This document shows, piece by piece, positions 42,210 through 50,452 of a DNA stretch of 64,000 nucleotides. The notes below the pieces were generated by a model. It did not search any database, was not told the origin of the DNA, and was given only the letters and a program-made list of their open reading frames with translations. The stretch's first letter is position 1; each line of letters begins with the position of its first letter. The DNA comes from JAOBAU01 sp034667465 (GTDB lineage Bacteria; Acidobacteriota; Thermoanaerobaculia; Gp7-AA8): NCBI GenBank assembly GCA_034667465.1, contig JAXDJV010000004.1, forward strand, positions 1 to 64,000, read 5' to 3'. The position numbers and the translations under genes were made by a program.

Positions 42210-42962
42210 GTGAAACGGCTCATCGTTACCGCGGACGACGTCGGTCTCGAACGCGGAATGACCGAAGGCGCCATTCGCGCGCATCAACAGGGAATCGTCA
42301 CCGCGTGCTCGCTGGTCGCGAACGGCGCGGACTTCGATGACGCCGTGGCGCGATTGCGCGACGTCCCGACGCTCGAAGTCGGCGCGCACCTCGCGCTCGT
42401 CGAAGAGCGCGCGCTGACGACCGGCGCGCCGATGCCGAAGAGCTACCTCGAGTTCGTGCTGTCGCGGCGCCGCGTCGACGTCGAGCGCGAACTGCGCGCA
42501 CAACTCGACAAGCTCCTCGCCACCGGCCTGCGCATCACCCATCTCAACGGCCATCAGCATCTGCACATGCTGCCGAGCGTCTTCGCGATCGTCCGACGTC
42601 TCGCCGACGAGCACGCCATTCCGTACGTGCGCGTCGTGAACGATCAGGGCGGACGGGGAGGGATTGCGCGCCGCGCGTCAATCGGCGTTCTCTCCATGCT
42701 CGGACGACGCGTCGATCGCAACCGCCGCACGATCGGCGTGATGGAAGCCGGTCATCTGACGGCGGAGCGGCTCGTCGCGCTCTTCGATCACGTCGGCGGC
42801 GTGACCGAGCTCGTCACGCATCCCGGCGTCGGCGTCCGCGGTTACGACTGGGGTTACGCGTGGGACGAAGAGACGAACGCGCTCTGCGCTCCGTATTTGA
42901 GGGAAGCGCTCGACGCGCGCGGCATCAGCCTTGTCCGCCCGTCGACGCCGGAGACCTCATGA
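42210..42962 (+). CDS. YdjC/ChbG/HpnK-type carbohydrate deacetylase
   Basis: 250 residues, GTG start. Metal and catalytic motifs: LIVTADDVGLERGMTEGAI (Asp-Asp), CSLVANGADFDDAV, GAHLALVEERALT, HLNGHQHLHMLPSV (His ligands) and ELVTHPGV. The fold is the YdjC-type TIM-like deacetylase that removes acetyl groups from N-acetyl sugars. HpnK, of hopanoid loci, is a close relative; no other hopanoid gene is visible. In this neighbourhood it probably trims an N-acetylated envelope glycan. Its TGA overlaps the ATG of the next gene. Confidence 0.88.
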   Translation: MKRLIVTADDVGLERGMTEGAIRAHQQGIVTACSLVANGADFDDAVARLRDVPTLEVGAHLALVEERALTTGAPMPKSYLEFVLSRRRVDVERELRAQLDKLLATGLRITHLNGHQHLHMLPSVFAIVRRLADEHAIPYVRVVNDQGGRGGIARRASIGVLSMLGRRVDRNRRTIGVMEAGHLTAERLVALFDHVGGVTELVTHPGVGVRGYDWGYAWDEETNALCAPYLREALDARGISLVRPSTPETS

Positions 42963-44578
42963 CCCGTTTCTTCTTCTCGCTGTTTCTCCTCCTCGGTGCC
43001 ACCGCCGTCACCGCCGCAAACCTCCCGAACATCTCGCTCTACTCGAACGACATCTACGGCCAGCGCTTCGATCCGGGAGCGGAGTATCCGTACCGGATCG
43101 GGCTCTCCAACTACGGCACCGACGCCCACGATCTCCGCGTCACGATCGACGTCGATCCGGCAGCGACCGTCATCGCGCTGAGCGGCGATTTCGGCGTCTG
43201 CGCGCGGAGCGGAACGCGCATCGTCTGCAGCGCCGGGCTCTTCGCGCACGATCAGCATGGTGAGATCAACTTCACGCTTCGGATGCCGTTGCGGCGCAGC
43301 GGCGGGCGGGTGACGCTGAGTGCCGAACTGACGATCGCCGAGCAGATGGAAGCGGAAGCGCGCACGCGTCTCAGCTACGACATCGTCATGAACCGATTGA
43401 TCTCCGTCACGTCGACGGCCGATGAAGGCCTCGGCACATTGCGCGATGCCATTCGCGACGCGAACGTCTCCTGCTCGGACGTGCAGCCGTGCCGCATTCT
43501 CTTCAACGTCGAACCGTCGCAGCTGACGAACGGCGTCGCCACGATCCGTCCCGAGACGCCGCTGCCGGTCATCAAGGCAACGACGCTCGTGATCGACGGA
43601 GCGACGCAGACGGCATTCGCGGGCGACACGAATCCGGCCGGGCCGGAAGTCGAGCTGAGCGGCGCGAAGGTGACGGCGGGACAGGGGATCGAATTCCGCT
43701 CCGACGATCGCTGCGACTTCCGCGATTCGTTCTCGATCTACAACGTTTACGTGACCGGCCTCGCCATCAACGGATTTCCCGGCGCCGGCATCGTTGCCAC
43801 GGTGCCCGATCGCTGTTTCGGCGCGCCGTACTTCGGCGCGTCCGCGAACTACCTCGGCACCGACGCCACCGGCACGCGTGCCGTTCCGAACGAACGCGGC
43901 GTGATGACGCTCGGCATGATTCCGACCATCTTCAACAACGTGCTGAGCGGCAATCGCCGCAGCGGCGCCTTCATCTGGAACGCGATCGCGGCGGATGTCG
44001 AGGACAACCGCATCGGCGTCGGCGCGGACGGCAAAACGCCACTCGGGAACGGCGCCAGCGGCATCTTCATCGACAACGAGCAGGGCAACTCCGTCGTGGC
44101 GCGCAACACGATCGCGAACAACGGCGAGTTCGGCGTCGCCATCACGGGCGCGCGCATCCCGGCGGTCAACGGCAACTCCATCCACGACAACGGACTGCTT
44201 GGCATCGACATCGGTCTTGATCTCGTCGTGCCGCCGAACGTGCCGAAGCTCACCTCCGCGAAGTACGATCCGGTCACCGACACGACGATCATCAGCGGCC
44301 GCGTCGACGCCGACGGAGGTTTCGGCTGCTGTAGCAGCTTCGGCGTTTCCGTCTACGCCAGCGACACGCTCAACGCGCGCGGCCTCGCGCAGGCGGAGCG
44401 GACTCTCGGCTTCGTGCAGTCGCAGGCCAGCGGCCACTTCGATTTCACGTTCGCCGCGAAAGGTGATCTGACCGGCAAGTGGATCACAGCGCAAACGCAG
44501 CGCACGTTCATTAGCGGCTTCGACACGCCGTCGGCGGAGACGACGGAGCTCAGCAATCCGATCCAGGCGACGCGCTGA
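42959..44578 (+). CDS. Secreted beta-helix protein of the CSLREA-like type, paralogue A
   Basis: 539 residues. ATG 42959 overlaps the deacetylase stop (ATGA) and gives a Sec signal MTRFFFSLFLLLGATAVTAA. An N-terminal beta domain (YRIGLSNYGTDAHDLRVTID) is followed at ~145 by VTSTADEGLGTLRDAIRDAN, the entry motif of CSLREA-type beta-helices. Coils follow (ANYLGTDATGTRAVPNERGV, GNGASGIFIDNEQGN, NSIHDNGLLGIDIGLDL). A C-terminal strand region (SGHFDFTFAAKGDLTGKWIT) matches the gene at 45732. It is probably surface exposed. Confidence 0.82.
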   Translation: MTRFFFSLFLLLGATAVTAANLPNISLYSNDIYGQRFDPGAEYPYRIGLSNYGTDAHDLRVTIDVDPAATVIALSGDFGVCARSGTRIVCSAGLFAHDQHGEINFTLRMPLRRSGGRVTLSAELTIAEQMEAEARTRLSYDIVMNRLISVTSTADEGLGTLRDAIRDANVSCSDVQPCRILFNVEPSQLTNGVATIRPETPLPVIKATTLVIDGATQTAFAGDTNPAGPEVELSGAKVTAGQGIEFRSDDRCDFRDSFSIYNVYVTGLAINGFPGAGIVATVPDRCFGAPYFGASANYLGTDATGTRAVPNERGVMTLGMIPTIFNNVLSGNRRSGAFIWNAIAADVEDNRIGVGADGKTPLGNGASGIFIDNEQGNSVVARNTIANNGEFGVAITGARIPAVNGNSIHDNGLLGIDIGLDLVVPPNVPKLTSAKYDPVTDTTIISGRVDADGGFGCCSSFGVSVYASDTLNARGLAQAERTLGFVQSQASGHFDFTFAAKGDLTGKWITAQTQRTFISGFDTPSAETTELSNPIQATR

Positions 44579-44608
44579 TCGCTTCACCTGGACGGCGAGG
44601 CCCGCGCC

Positions 44609-44614
44609 TATAAT
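44609..44614 (+). promoter_or_regulatory. Consensus TATAAT, 10 nt before ATG 44625
   Basis: A perfect -10 hexamer in GC-rich surroundings, with only 10 nt to the start codon and no Shine-Dalgarno. Confidence 0.55.
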
Positions 44615-44624
44615 CCGCGCCGCC

Positions 44625-45683
44625 ATGAACAGACAGAGGATTGCTGTAGTCCCGGGCGATGGCATCGGACCCGAAGTCATCGCCGCCGGCCTCACCGTGC
44701 TCGAACGCGTCAACGATGAGCGCAAGCTCGGCCTCGAGCTCGTCCACTTCGGCTGGAACGCCGACGAATATCTGCGCACCGGCATCTCGATGCCGCCTGG
44801 CGCGATGGACGACATTCGCGACAACTACGCCGCCGTCTACCTCGGCGCGTTCGGCGATCCGCGCGTGCCCGACATGAAGCACGCCGCCGACATCCTCCTC
44901 GGCATGCGCTTCCAGCTCGACCTGTATGTGAATTACCGGCCGGTCAAACTGCTCAACGATCGACTCTGCCCGCTGAAAGAGAAAGGCCGCAAAGACGTCG
45001 ACTTCGTCATCTTCCGCGAGAACACCGAAGGCGCGTACGTCGGCATGGGCGGCATCTTCAAGAAGGGGACGAGCGACGAGATCGCCGTGCAGGAAGACGT
45101 TTCGACGCGCAAGGGAGTGGAGCGAATCATTCGCCACGCCTTCGAGTTCGCGAAAGCGACCGGACGCAAATCGGTCTGCATGTCCGACAAGAACAACGTC
45201 ATGCGTTTCGGCGGCGATCTCTGGCTGCGGACGTTCGAAGAGGTTGCTGCTGAATATCCCGACATCGAGCACTTCCACATGTTCGTCGACGCGCTGACGA
45301 TGCAGATGGTGCGTGTGCCGGAAATGTTCGACGTCATCGTGACCAACAACATGTTCGGCGACATCGTCACCGACCTCGGCGCCGCGCTGCAGGGCGGACT
45401 CGGCGTCGCCGCCAGCGGCAACATTCACCCCGGCCGCGTGTCGCTGTTCGAGCCGATCCACGGCAGCGCACCAAAGTACGCGGGGAAGGATGTCGCCAAC
45501 CCGATCGGCGCGATCCTCACCGCCGCGATGATGCTCGAATACCTCGGCTACACGAACGAAGCGGATGTGATCGAGAGCGCGGTCGTCGCCGCCATCGATG
45601 CAGGAGAAACGACGAACGATCTCGGTGGCACGCTCGGGACGAAAGCCGCAGCGGCCGCGATCGTGAAGCGGTTGGCGCTGTGA
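44625..45683 (+). CDS. Isocitrate/isopropylmalate dehydrogenase family protein
   Basis: 352 residues. Beta-decarboxylating dehydrogenase motifs: VVPGDGIGPEVIAAG (N-terminal NAD region), LDLYVNYRPVKLL with FRENTEGAYVG (substrate loop), metal Asp in VTNNMFGDIVTDLGAALQGG, and FEPIHGSAPKYAGKDVANPIG. NAD(P)-dependent oxidative decarboxylation of a malate-type substrate is secure. Isopropylmalate (leucine synthesis) is the most likely substrate. Homoisocitrate or tartrate types cannot be excluded, because the substrate loop is ENTEGAYVG-like and no leuCD genes adjoin. It lies alone between two secreted paralogues. Confidence 0.85.
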   Translation: MNRQRIAVVPGDGIGPEVIAAGLTVLERVNDERKLGLELVHFGWNADEYLRTGISMPPGAMDDIRDNYAAVYLGAFGDPRVPDMKHAADILLGMRFQLDLYVNYRPVKLLNDRLCPLKEKGRKDVDFVIFRENTEGAYVGMGGIFKKGTSDEIAVQEDVSTRKGVERIIRHAFEFAKATGRKSVCMSDKNNVMRFGGDLWLRTFEEVAAEYPDIEHFHMFVDALTMQMVRVPEMFDVIVTNNMFGDIVTDLGAALQGGLGVAASGNIHPGRVSLFEPIHGSAPKYAGKDVANPIGAILTAAMMLEYLGYTNEADVIESAVVAAIDAGETTNDLGGTLGTKAAAAAIVKRLAL

Positions 45684-45718
45684 TGTGAAGACGGACGACG
45701 TTTTCGGCCGCTCCTCCG

Positions 45719-45724
45719 TATCAT
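45719..45724 (+). promoter_or_regulatory. TATCAT -10 element, 7 nt before ATG 45732
   Basis: GAGGT also lies inside this short spacer, so a short-leader alternative exists. Confidence 0.45.
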
Positions 45725-45731
45725 CGAGGTC

Positions 45732-47699
45732 ATGCCCCGGATCCTTTTCCCTCTCCTCGTTCTCTCTCTCCTCTTCGCCGCTCCCGTCTTCGCGCAGACC
45801 GACTCTGCCGATCTCAAGCTTGAGTTCGAGTTCGCGCCGGAAGAGCATCTGACGGGCACCTTCTTCTCCACCTGGACGCGCATCACGAACAACGGTCCGG
45901 CCACCGCGCACGGGCTCTCCATCACGGCGAGCGCGCCGGGTGCGAACGGGATTCAGTTCTGGCAGACGGCGACGCGCTGTCAGTCATCCACCTGTTCGAC
46001 GACGTACGGCGATCTCGCGCCCGGTGCGTATGTCGAGTTCAGCGTCGCCTTCGGATTGCCGGCGCCTGTCGAGACGACGATTCCGCTCACCGTTCGCGTC
46101 AGCAGCTCGAATCCCGATCCGAACCAGGCCGACAACGTCGTCGAGCAGGATCAGCTGTTTCTCGCGGTGGCCGAGCTGTGGGCTGACGTCGCCAGTCCGA
46201 GCGATCGTCTCGAACCGGAGCTGCCGGCGCTTGTCGATTTCGGAATCACCAATCGCGGCCGCGCCGCAGCGCTCGGGACGACGATCGATCTCACGCTGCC
46301 GGCGGGAAGCGTCGTGCTCAGCGTCACTCCGCCCGACGGCGTCGCCTGCACGTCGACCGCGACCACCATTCATTGCGAGACCGGCACGCTGCAGCCGAAC
46401 GTGCACCAGTCGATTCTGGCCAGCGTCCGCACGCCGCCCGCGTATGACGGCGGTTCCTTTCCGCTGACCGTGCGCGCGAGCGCAACCAATCGCGTACTCG
46501 ACTCGCGCTTTCGGACGAACACCACCTCCTGGTACTTCCTGCCGCTCTTCGTAGTGAACAACGCCGGCGACTCCGGACCGGGCTCGCTGCGCCAGGCGAT
46601 CATCGATGCGAACTCCCGCTGCGTCGTCGACCAGTGTCGCGCCGGCTTCCGCATTCCTGCCACCGACGTCGTCACGATCCGTCCGGCCACGCCGCTTCCG
46701 GCCATCACCGGCAACCTCGGGATCGACGGCATCAGCGAGAAGTACTTCGTCGGACAAACGGATCTCGCGCATCCGCTCATTCAGCTCGACGGCTCGCTGC
46801 TCGCGGCCGGCAACGGCCTCGAGCTACACGGTGACGGCTCCGGCGCCAGCGGTCTCGCAATCGGCAATTTCCCCGGCATCGGCGTGATGCTCGTCGCCGC
46901 GGCGCAACAGACTCGCGTTCGTTTCGTCGCCGACAACTTCATCGGCACGGACGCTACCGGAACGATTCCGATGCCTAATCAGCGCGGCGTGATGGTGCTC
47001 GGCAATCGCTACGGCTATCTCGCCCGCAATGTCATCAGCGGCAATCGCCTGAGCGGCGTCTGGCTGCTCGGCGGATATCAGTTCGCCATCGACAGCAATC
47101 GCATCGGCGTCGCCGCCGATGGCGTTACGCCACTGCCGAATGGCGCGAGCGGAATCTACGTCGGCGAAGGAACCGATCGTCCCTGGATCTACCGCAACAC
47201 CATCGCCTACAACCGCGAGTTCGGCATCGCCGTCCATCCGAGCGTGCGGCAGATGGATGCGTCGATCAACTCGATCTTCGGCAACGGCAACCTTGGCATC
47301 GACTACGGTCTCGATCTCGCCACGCCGAACGCGGAAGTCGACACGGGCCGTCAGCCGAACACGCCGGTACTGTTTTCGGCGACGTACGACGCGGCGCGCA
47401 ACGTCACGATGATCGAAGGCGAGTTGCACAGCTTCCCGGAAGTCGCGCCGCTCGGCAACCACTTCCGCGTCACCTTCTACGCGAACGATTCCGCGCGCGC
47501 GCAGGCGCAGACACGCCTCGGCGACGCCATCGTCGGCGGCATCGGCCATTTCTCGTTCAACGCGAACGGCGACCTGCGCGGCCAATACATCACCGCAATC
47601 ACGCTTCGCTATCGCAAAGGCGATGAAGGAACGTTCGAGGAGTACGCCATCTCGGAAGAGACGTCGGAGATCAGCGCGCCGATTCCGGTAACGCGGTGA
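45732..47699 (+). CDS. Secreted beta-helix protein of the CSLREA-like type, paralogue B
   Basis: 655 residues with a Sec signal (MPRILFPLLVLSLLFAAPVF, cleavage near AQTDS). Residues ~30-270 hold two DUF11/CARDB-like beta domains (ITNNGPATAHGLSITASAPG; FGITNRGRAAALGTTIDLTL). Then VVNNAGDSGPGSLRQAIIDAN starts the beta-helix at ~275, followed by DNFIGTDATGTIPMPNQRGV, NGASGIYVGEGTDRP and SIFGNGNLGIDYGLDL. The C-terminal strand domain ends SGEISAPIPVTR-like. It is a clear paralogue of the gene at 42959-44578, with an extra N-terminal beta domain. No anchor is seen. Confidence 0.82.
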   Translation: MPRILFPLLVLSLLFAAPVFAQTDSADLKLEFEFAPEEHLTGTFFSTWTRITNNGPATAHGLSITASAPGANGIQFWQTATRCQSSTCSTTYGDLAPGAYVEFSVAFGLPAPVETTIPLTVRVSSSNPDPNQADNVVEQDQLFLAVAELWADVASPSDRLEPELPALVDFGITNRGRAAALGTTIDLTLPAGSVVLSVTPPDGVACTSTATTIHCETGTLQPNVHQSILASVRTPPAYDGGSFPLTVRASATNRVLDSRFRTNTTSWYFLPLFVVNNAGDSGPGSLRQAIIDANSRCVVDQCRAGFRIPATDVVTIRPATPLPAITGNLGIDGISEKYFVGQTDLAHPLIQLDGSLLAAGNGLELHGDGSGASGLAIGNFPGIGVMLVAAAQQTRVRFVADNFIGTDATGTIPMPNQRGVMVLGNRYGYLARNVISGNRLSGVWLLGGYQFAIDSNRIGVAADGVTPLPNGASGIYVGEGTDRPWIYRNTIAYNREFGIAVHPSVRQMDASINSIFGNGNLGIDYGLDLATPNAEVDTGRQPNTPVLFSATYDAARNVTMIEGELHSFPEVAPLGNHFRVTFYANDSARAQAQTRLGDAIVGGIGHFSFNANGDLRGQYITAITLRYRKGDEGTFEEYAISEETSEISAPIPVTR

Positions 47700-47709
47700 G
47701 CAATCGCGC

Positions 47710-47715
47710 TACACT
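47710..47715 (+). promoter_or_regulatory. TACACT -10-like box upstream of the polyamine cluster
   Basis: It lies 12 nt before ATG 47728 and is the only -10-like box I see ahead of the coupled genes 47728-51954. Confidence 0.35.
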
Positions 47716-47727
47716 CTTCGGCGATCA

Positions 47728-48099
47728 ATGCTCATCGGTTCCGAGTGGCTCGTCGATGCTGCGGGATGCCGCCCTGAGTCGCTGACCAGCGTCGAGACGT
47801 TGCAGACGCTGTTCGCGCGAGTCATCGCGGAGCTCGATCTTCATCCGATCCACGAGCCGCGATTCCACACCTTTCCGCAGCCCGGCGGCATCACCGGCTT
47901 CGTGATGCTCACCGAATCGCATCTCGCCTGTCACACCTATCCCGAGCACGGCGTCATCACCGTCAATCTCTACTGCTGCCGTCCGCGCGCCGAATGGCCG
48001 TGGCGCGAACGACTGACGGAGCTGCTGGGCGCGGCGAGCGTCGAGGTGACCGAGGTCGTGCGGGGGGCCGCCGTACCGGAGCTCGTCGCGTGGCCGTAG
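47728..48099 (+). CDS. speH: S-adenosylmethionine decarboxylase proenzyme, bacterial class
   Basis: 123 residues, the usual length of the bacterial single-gene class. The self-cleavage site is Glu63-Ser64 in LTESHLACHTYPEHG. Ser64 would become the pyruvoyl group. His69 and Cys84 fall at Ser+5 and Ser+20, as in the Thermotoga enzyme (Ser63, His68, Cys83). It makes decarboxylated SAM, the aminopropyl donor for spermidine-type synthesis. Its TAG lies inside the next gene's start region (GTG 48090), so expression is coupled to the DUF4178 gene. The donor is presumably used by the aminopropyltransferase four genes downstream. Confidence 0.95.
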   Translation: MLIGSEWLVDAAGCRPESLTSVETLQTLFARVIAELDLHPIHEPRFHTFPQPGGITGFVMLTESHLACHTYPEHGVITVNLYCCRPRAEWPWRERLTELLGAASVEVTEVVRGAAVPELVAWP

Positions 48100-50045
48100 C
48101 GAACTGTCCGTCCTGCGGCGCGGCGATCGAGTTCGCCGTCGGCTCGTCGATCGTCGTCGTCTGCGATTACTGCCGCTCGGTCGTCGCGCGCACCGATCGC
48201 GCACTCGAAGACCTCGGCAAGATCGCCGCGATCGTCGACACCGGCTCTCCGCTTCAGCGCAATCTCCCCGGCAAGTATCGCGGCGTCGGTTTCCGTCTCA
48301 CCGGACGGACGCAGATGCGCCATTCGATGGGCGGCGTCTGGGACGAGTGGTACGCCGCGTTCGACGACGGCCGCTGGGGCTGGATCGCCGAAGCGCAGGG
48401 CCGTTACTACGTGACGTTCAAAACGGCGGCGACCGACGTGCCGCCGCTGTCGATCATCGAGATCGGCGGGATGTACCGCGACATGGTCATCGACGAGATC
48501 GGCAAAGCGACGCTCGTCTCCGGCGAGGGCGAGATTCCGTGGCGCGTCGAGCCCGGGAGCGAATTCGATTACGCCGATCTCTCCGGCACCGGCGAGCGTT
48601 TCGCGACGATCGACTACAGCGAAGATTCGCCGCTGCTTTTCCACGGCGAACAGACGACGCTCGCCGCGCTCGGCATCAACACCGGACTCGAACCGGGACG
48701 GCGCGGCGCGCGCATCACCACGGAAAAACTGAGCTGCTCGAATTGCGGCGGGCCGCTGCAACTCGTCGCGCCCGATGCGACCGAGCGCGTCGTCTGTCCG
48801 AACTGCGGCGGCATTCACGACGTCGCCGACGGCGGACTCCGTTACCTGAACGCGCTGGCGAAGAAAGGTCCGCAGCCGCGCATTCCGCTCGGACGAAAGG
48901 GAACCGTCGACGGCGAAGAGTGGATCGTCGCCGGCTTCATGCAGCGCTTTGTCACCTTCGATCAGAAGTATTACTGGACCGAATATCTGCTTTTCAACGC
49001 GAAGACGAAGAGCTTCGGCTGGCTCGTCGACAGCGATGAGCACTGGAGCATCGCCCGCGCCATTCCATCGGCCGAAGTGAGCGATCCTCTGCGCAACGAC
49101 GCGGCGTCGTCGGTCACGTACAAAGGGAAGAAGTTCAAAGTCTTTCAGGATGCGAAGGCGACGGTTTCGTACGTCGTCGGCGAGTTTTTCTGGCGCGTCG
49201 AAGTGGGGGAGACCTCGCGCGCCGTCGACTACATCGCGCCGCCCGAAGGAATCACGAAAGAGATCTCCGGCGGGAAAAACTCGCGCGAAGTGAACTACAC
49301 GCTGGCGCGCTATCTGCCGGTCGCCGACGTCGAAAAAGCATTCGGCGTGAAGTCGCTCCCGCGTCCGTCGAAGGTCGGCATGATCCAGCCGTACGTCGGC
49401 CACAACATCGGCGGTGTCTTTGCCGCGCTAGTCATCGCGCTCTTCGTCATCGCGTTCCTGCTGGCCGTGACGCGCTCGCGGACGGAAGTGCTGCGCGAGT
49501 CGCTCGACCTCACCGGCGAATCGTCGTGGGGCGAACCGGTCGCGAACTCGAACGCCGCGCAGCCGGCGCGCGCCTTCTTCACGAAGCCGTTCAATCTCAC
49601 CGGGAAGAACCTCCGCGTCGAGGCGTACTCGCCGGTCACCAACAGCTGGGTCTACGTCGCCGGCGACATCGTCAACGAGAAGAGCGGACTGCTCGAAGGT
49701 TTCGATCTGCCAGTGGAGTTCTACGAAGGCTACGACGGCGGCGAGCACTGGAGCGAAGGCTCCAGGACGAAAACCGTCTTCCTCTCCGCGCTGCCGGCCG
49801 GCAGTTACGCGATGCGGCTCGAAGCGCAGTGGCCGGCCGGCAGTCCGCCGTCGGTGATGGTGCGCGTCACCGAAGGGGTCTTCCGCTGGTCGCACTTCTT
49901 CCTCGCGCTGATCCTCATCACCATTCCGGCGATCATGCTCGCGTTCCGCCGCTTCACGTTCGAAGCGAGCCGCTGGAGCGAATCGATGTACACACAAATG
50001 GGGACACTGCGCAGCGCGTCCGAAGGCGACGACGATGATGAATGA
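48090..50045 (+). CDS. DUF4178 zinc-ribbon membrane protein
   Basis: 651 residues from GTG 48090, overlapping speH by 10 nt. The first zinc ribbon is C6/C9 with C25/C28; the second is C216/C219 with C236/C239. After each ribbon comes a DUF4178-type beta domain (GRTQMRHSMGGVWDEWYAAF; KGTVDGEEWIVAGFMQRF and KYYWTEYLLFNAKTKSFGWL). A transmembrane helix (~437-460, GGVFAALVIALFVIAFLLAV) leads to a periplasmic-type beta domain. A second helix (~600-622) leads to a cytosolic acidic tail (EGDDDDE). DUF4178 proteins have no established activity. I recall them next to DUF350 and polyamine genes. Confidence 0.88.
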   Translation: MAVANCPSCGAAIEFAVGSSIVVVCDYCRSVVARTDRALEDLGKIAAIVDTGSPLQRNLPGKYRGVGFRLTGRTQMRHSMGGVWDEWYAAFDDGRWGWIAEAQGRYYVTFKTAATDVPPLSIIEIGGMYRDMVIDEIGKATLVSGEGEIPWRVEPGSEFDYADLSGTGERFATIDYSEDSPLLFHGEQTTLAALGINTGLEPGRRGARITTEKLSCSNCGGPLQLVAPDATERVVCPNCGGIHDVADGGLRYLNALAKKGPQPRIPLGRKGTVDGEEWIVAGFMQRFVTFDQKYYWTEYLLFNAKTKSFGWLVDSDEHWSIARAIPSAEVSDPLRNDAASSVTYKGKKFKVFQDAKATVSYVVGEFFWRVEVGETSRAVDYIAPPEGITKEISGGKNSREVNYTLARYLPVADVEKAFGVKSLPRPSKVGMIQPYVGHNIGGVFAALVIALFVIAFLLAVTRSRTEVLRESLDLTGESSWGEPVANSNAAQPARAFFTKPFNLTGKNLRVEAYSPVTNSWVYVAGDIVNEKSGLLEGFDLPVEFYEGYDGGEHWSEGSRTKTVFLSALPAGSYAMRLEAQWPAGSPPSVMVRVTEGVFRWSHFFLALILITIPAIMLAFRRFTFEASRWSESMYTQMGTLRSASEGDDDDE

Positions 50046-50054
50046 GGTGATGCG

Positions 50055-50231
50055 ATGAAACGGCTTTACGCAATTTTCGGAATCGCAATCGTCGCCGGCT
50101 ACGCATTCATCGACTGGCGCGGCCTCGAGCTGCGGCCGACGCGCCGCCAGTTCGTTCCACAGGGACTTCGCGCCGCCGCGCACGGCGGTTACCGCTCCTA
50201 CTGGTCATCGGGTTATCACGGAGGCAAGTAA
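50055..50231 (+). CDS. 58-residue single-helix membrane protein
   Basis: Starts ATG 50055 after GATGCG, 10 nt past the DUF4178 stop. The sequence has one hydrophobic segment (LYAIFGIAIVAGYAFIDW), then a basic arm RGLELRPTRRQF and an aromatic/Gly tail GYRSYWSSGYHGGK. Its TAA shares an A with the DUF350 ATG (50231). Despite its size, its tight packing inside the coupled cluster and membrane topology support a real gene. The Tyr/Gly/His tail may be a contact or modification site; that is speculation. Confidence 0.7.
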   Translation: MKRLYAIFGIAIVAGYAFIDWRGLELRPTRRQFVPQGLRAAAHGGYRSYWSSGYHGGK

Positions 50232-50452
50232 TGATGGATCTCACTCCGGGCATTCGCATCTTCATCCAGACCGTCGTCTACACGTTCTTCGGACTGGTCG
50301 TCTTCGCGTTCGCCTACTGGGCGATGGTGAAGGTCACGCCGTTCTCGATCCGCAAGGAGATCGAGGAGGACCAGAATACGGCGCTTGCGATCGTCATCGC
50401 TGCCGTGATCCTCGGCCTCGCGCTGATCATCTCTGCAGCGCTGCACGGCTGA
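50231..50452 (+). CDS. DUF350 (YjfL-type) membrane protein
   Basis: 73 residues with two helices (TVVYTFFGLVVFAFAYWAMV and TALAIVIAAVILGLALIISA) and the conserved linker KEIEEDQNTALA, the DUF350 hallmark. Proteobacterial DUF350 proteins have four helices (two repeats); this is the half-size form, expected to dimerise. Starts at ATG 50231 or the next codon. Its TGA overlaps the ATG of the aminopropyltransferase gene. The function is unknown; it may form a small pore or lipid-binding unit with the neighbouring proteins. Confidence 0.9.
   Translation: MMDLTPGIRIFIQTVVYTFFGLVVFAFAYWAMVKVTPFSIRKEIEEDQNTALAIVIAAVILGLALIISAALHG

Noticed and set aside
40424..42340. 638-codon open frame antisense to the YfhO-type gene
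   Set aside because: Arg/Gln-rich shadow without motifs; the opposite strand has clear membrane helices and the YfhO signature end.
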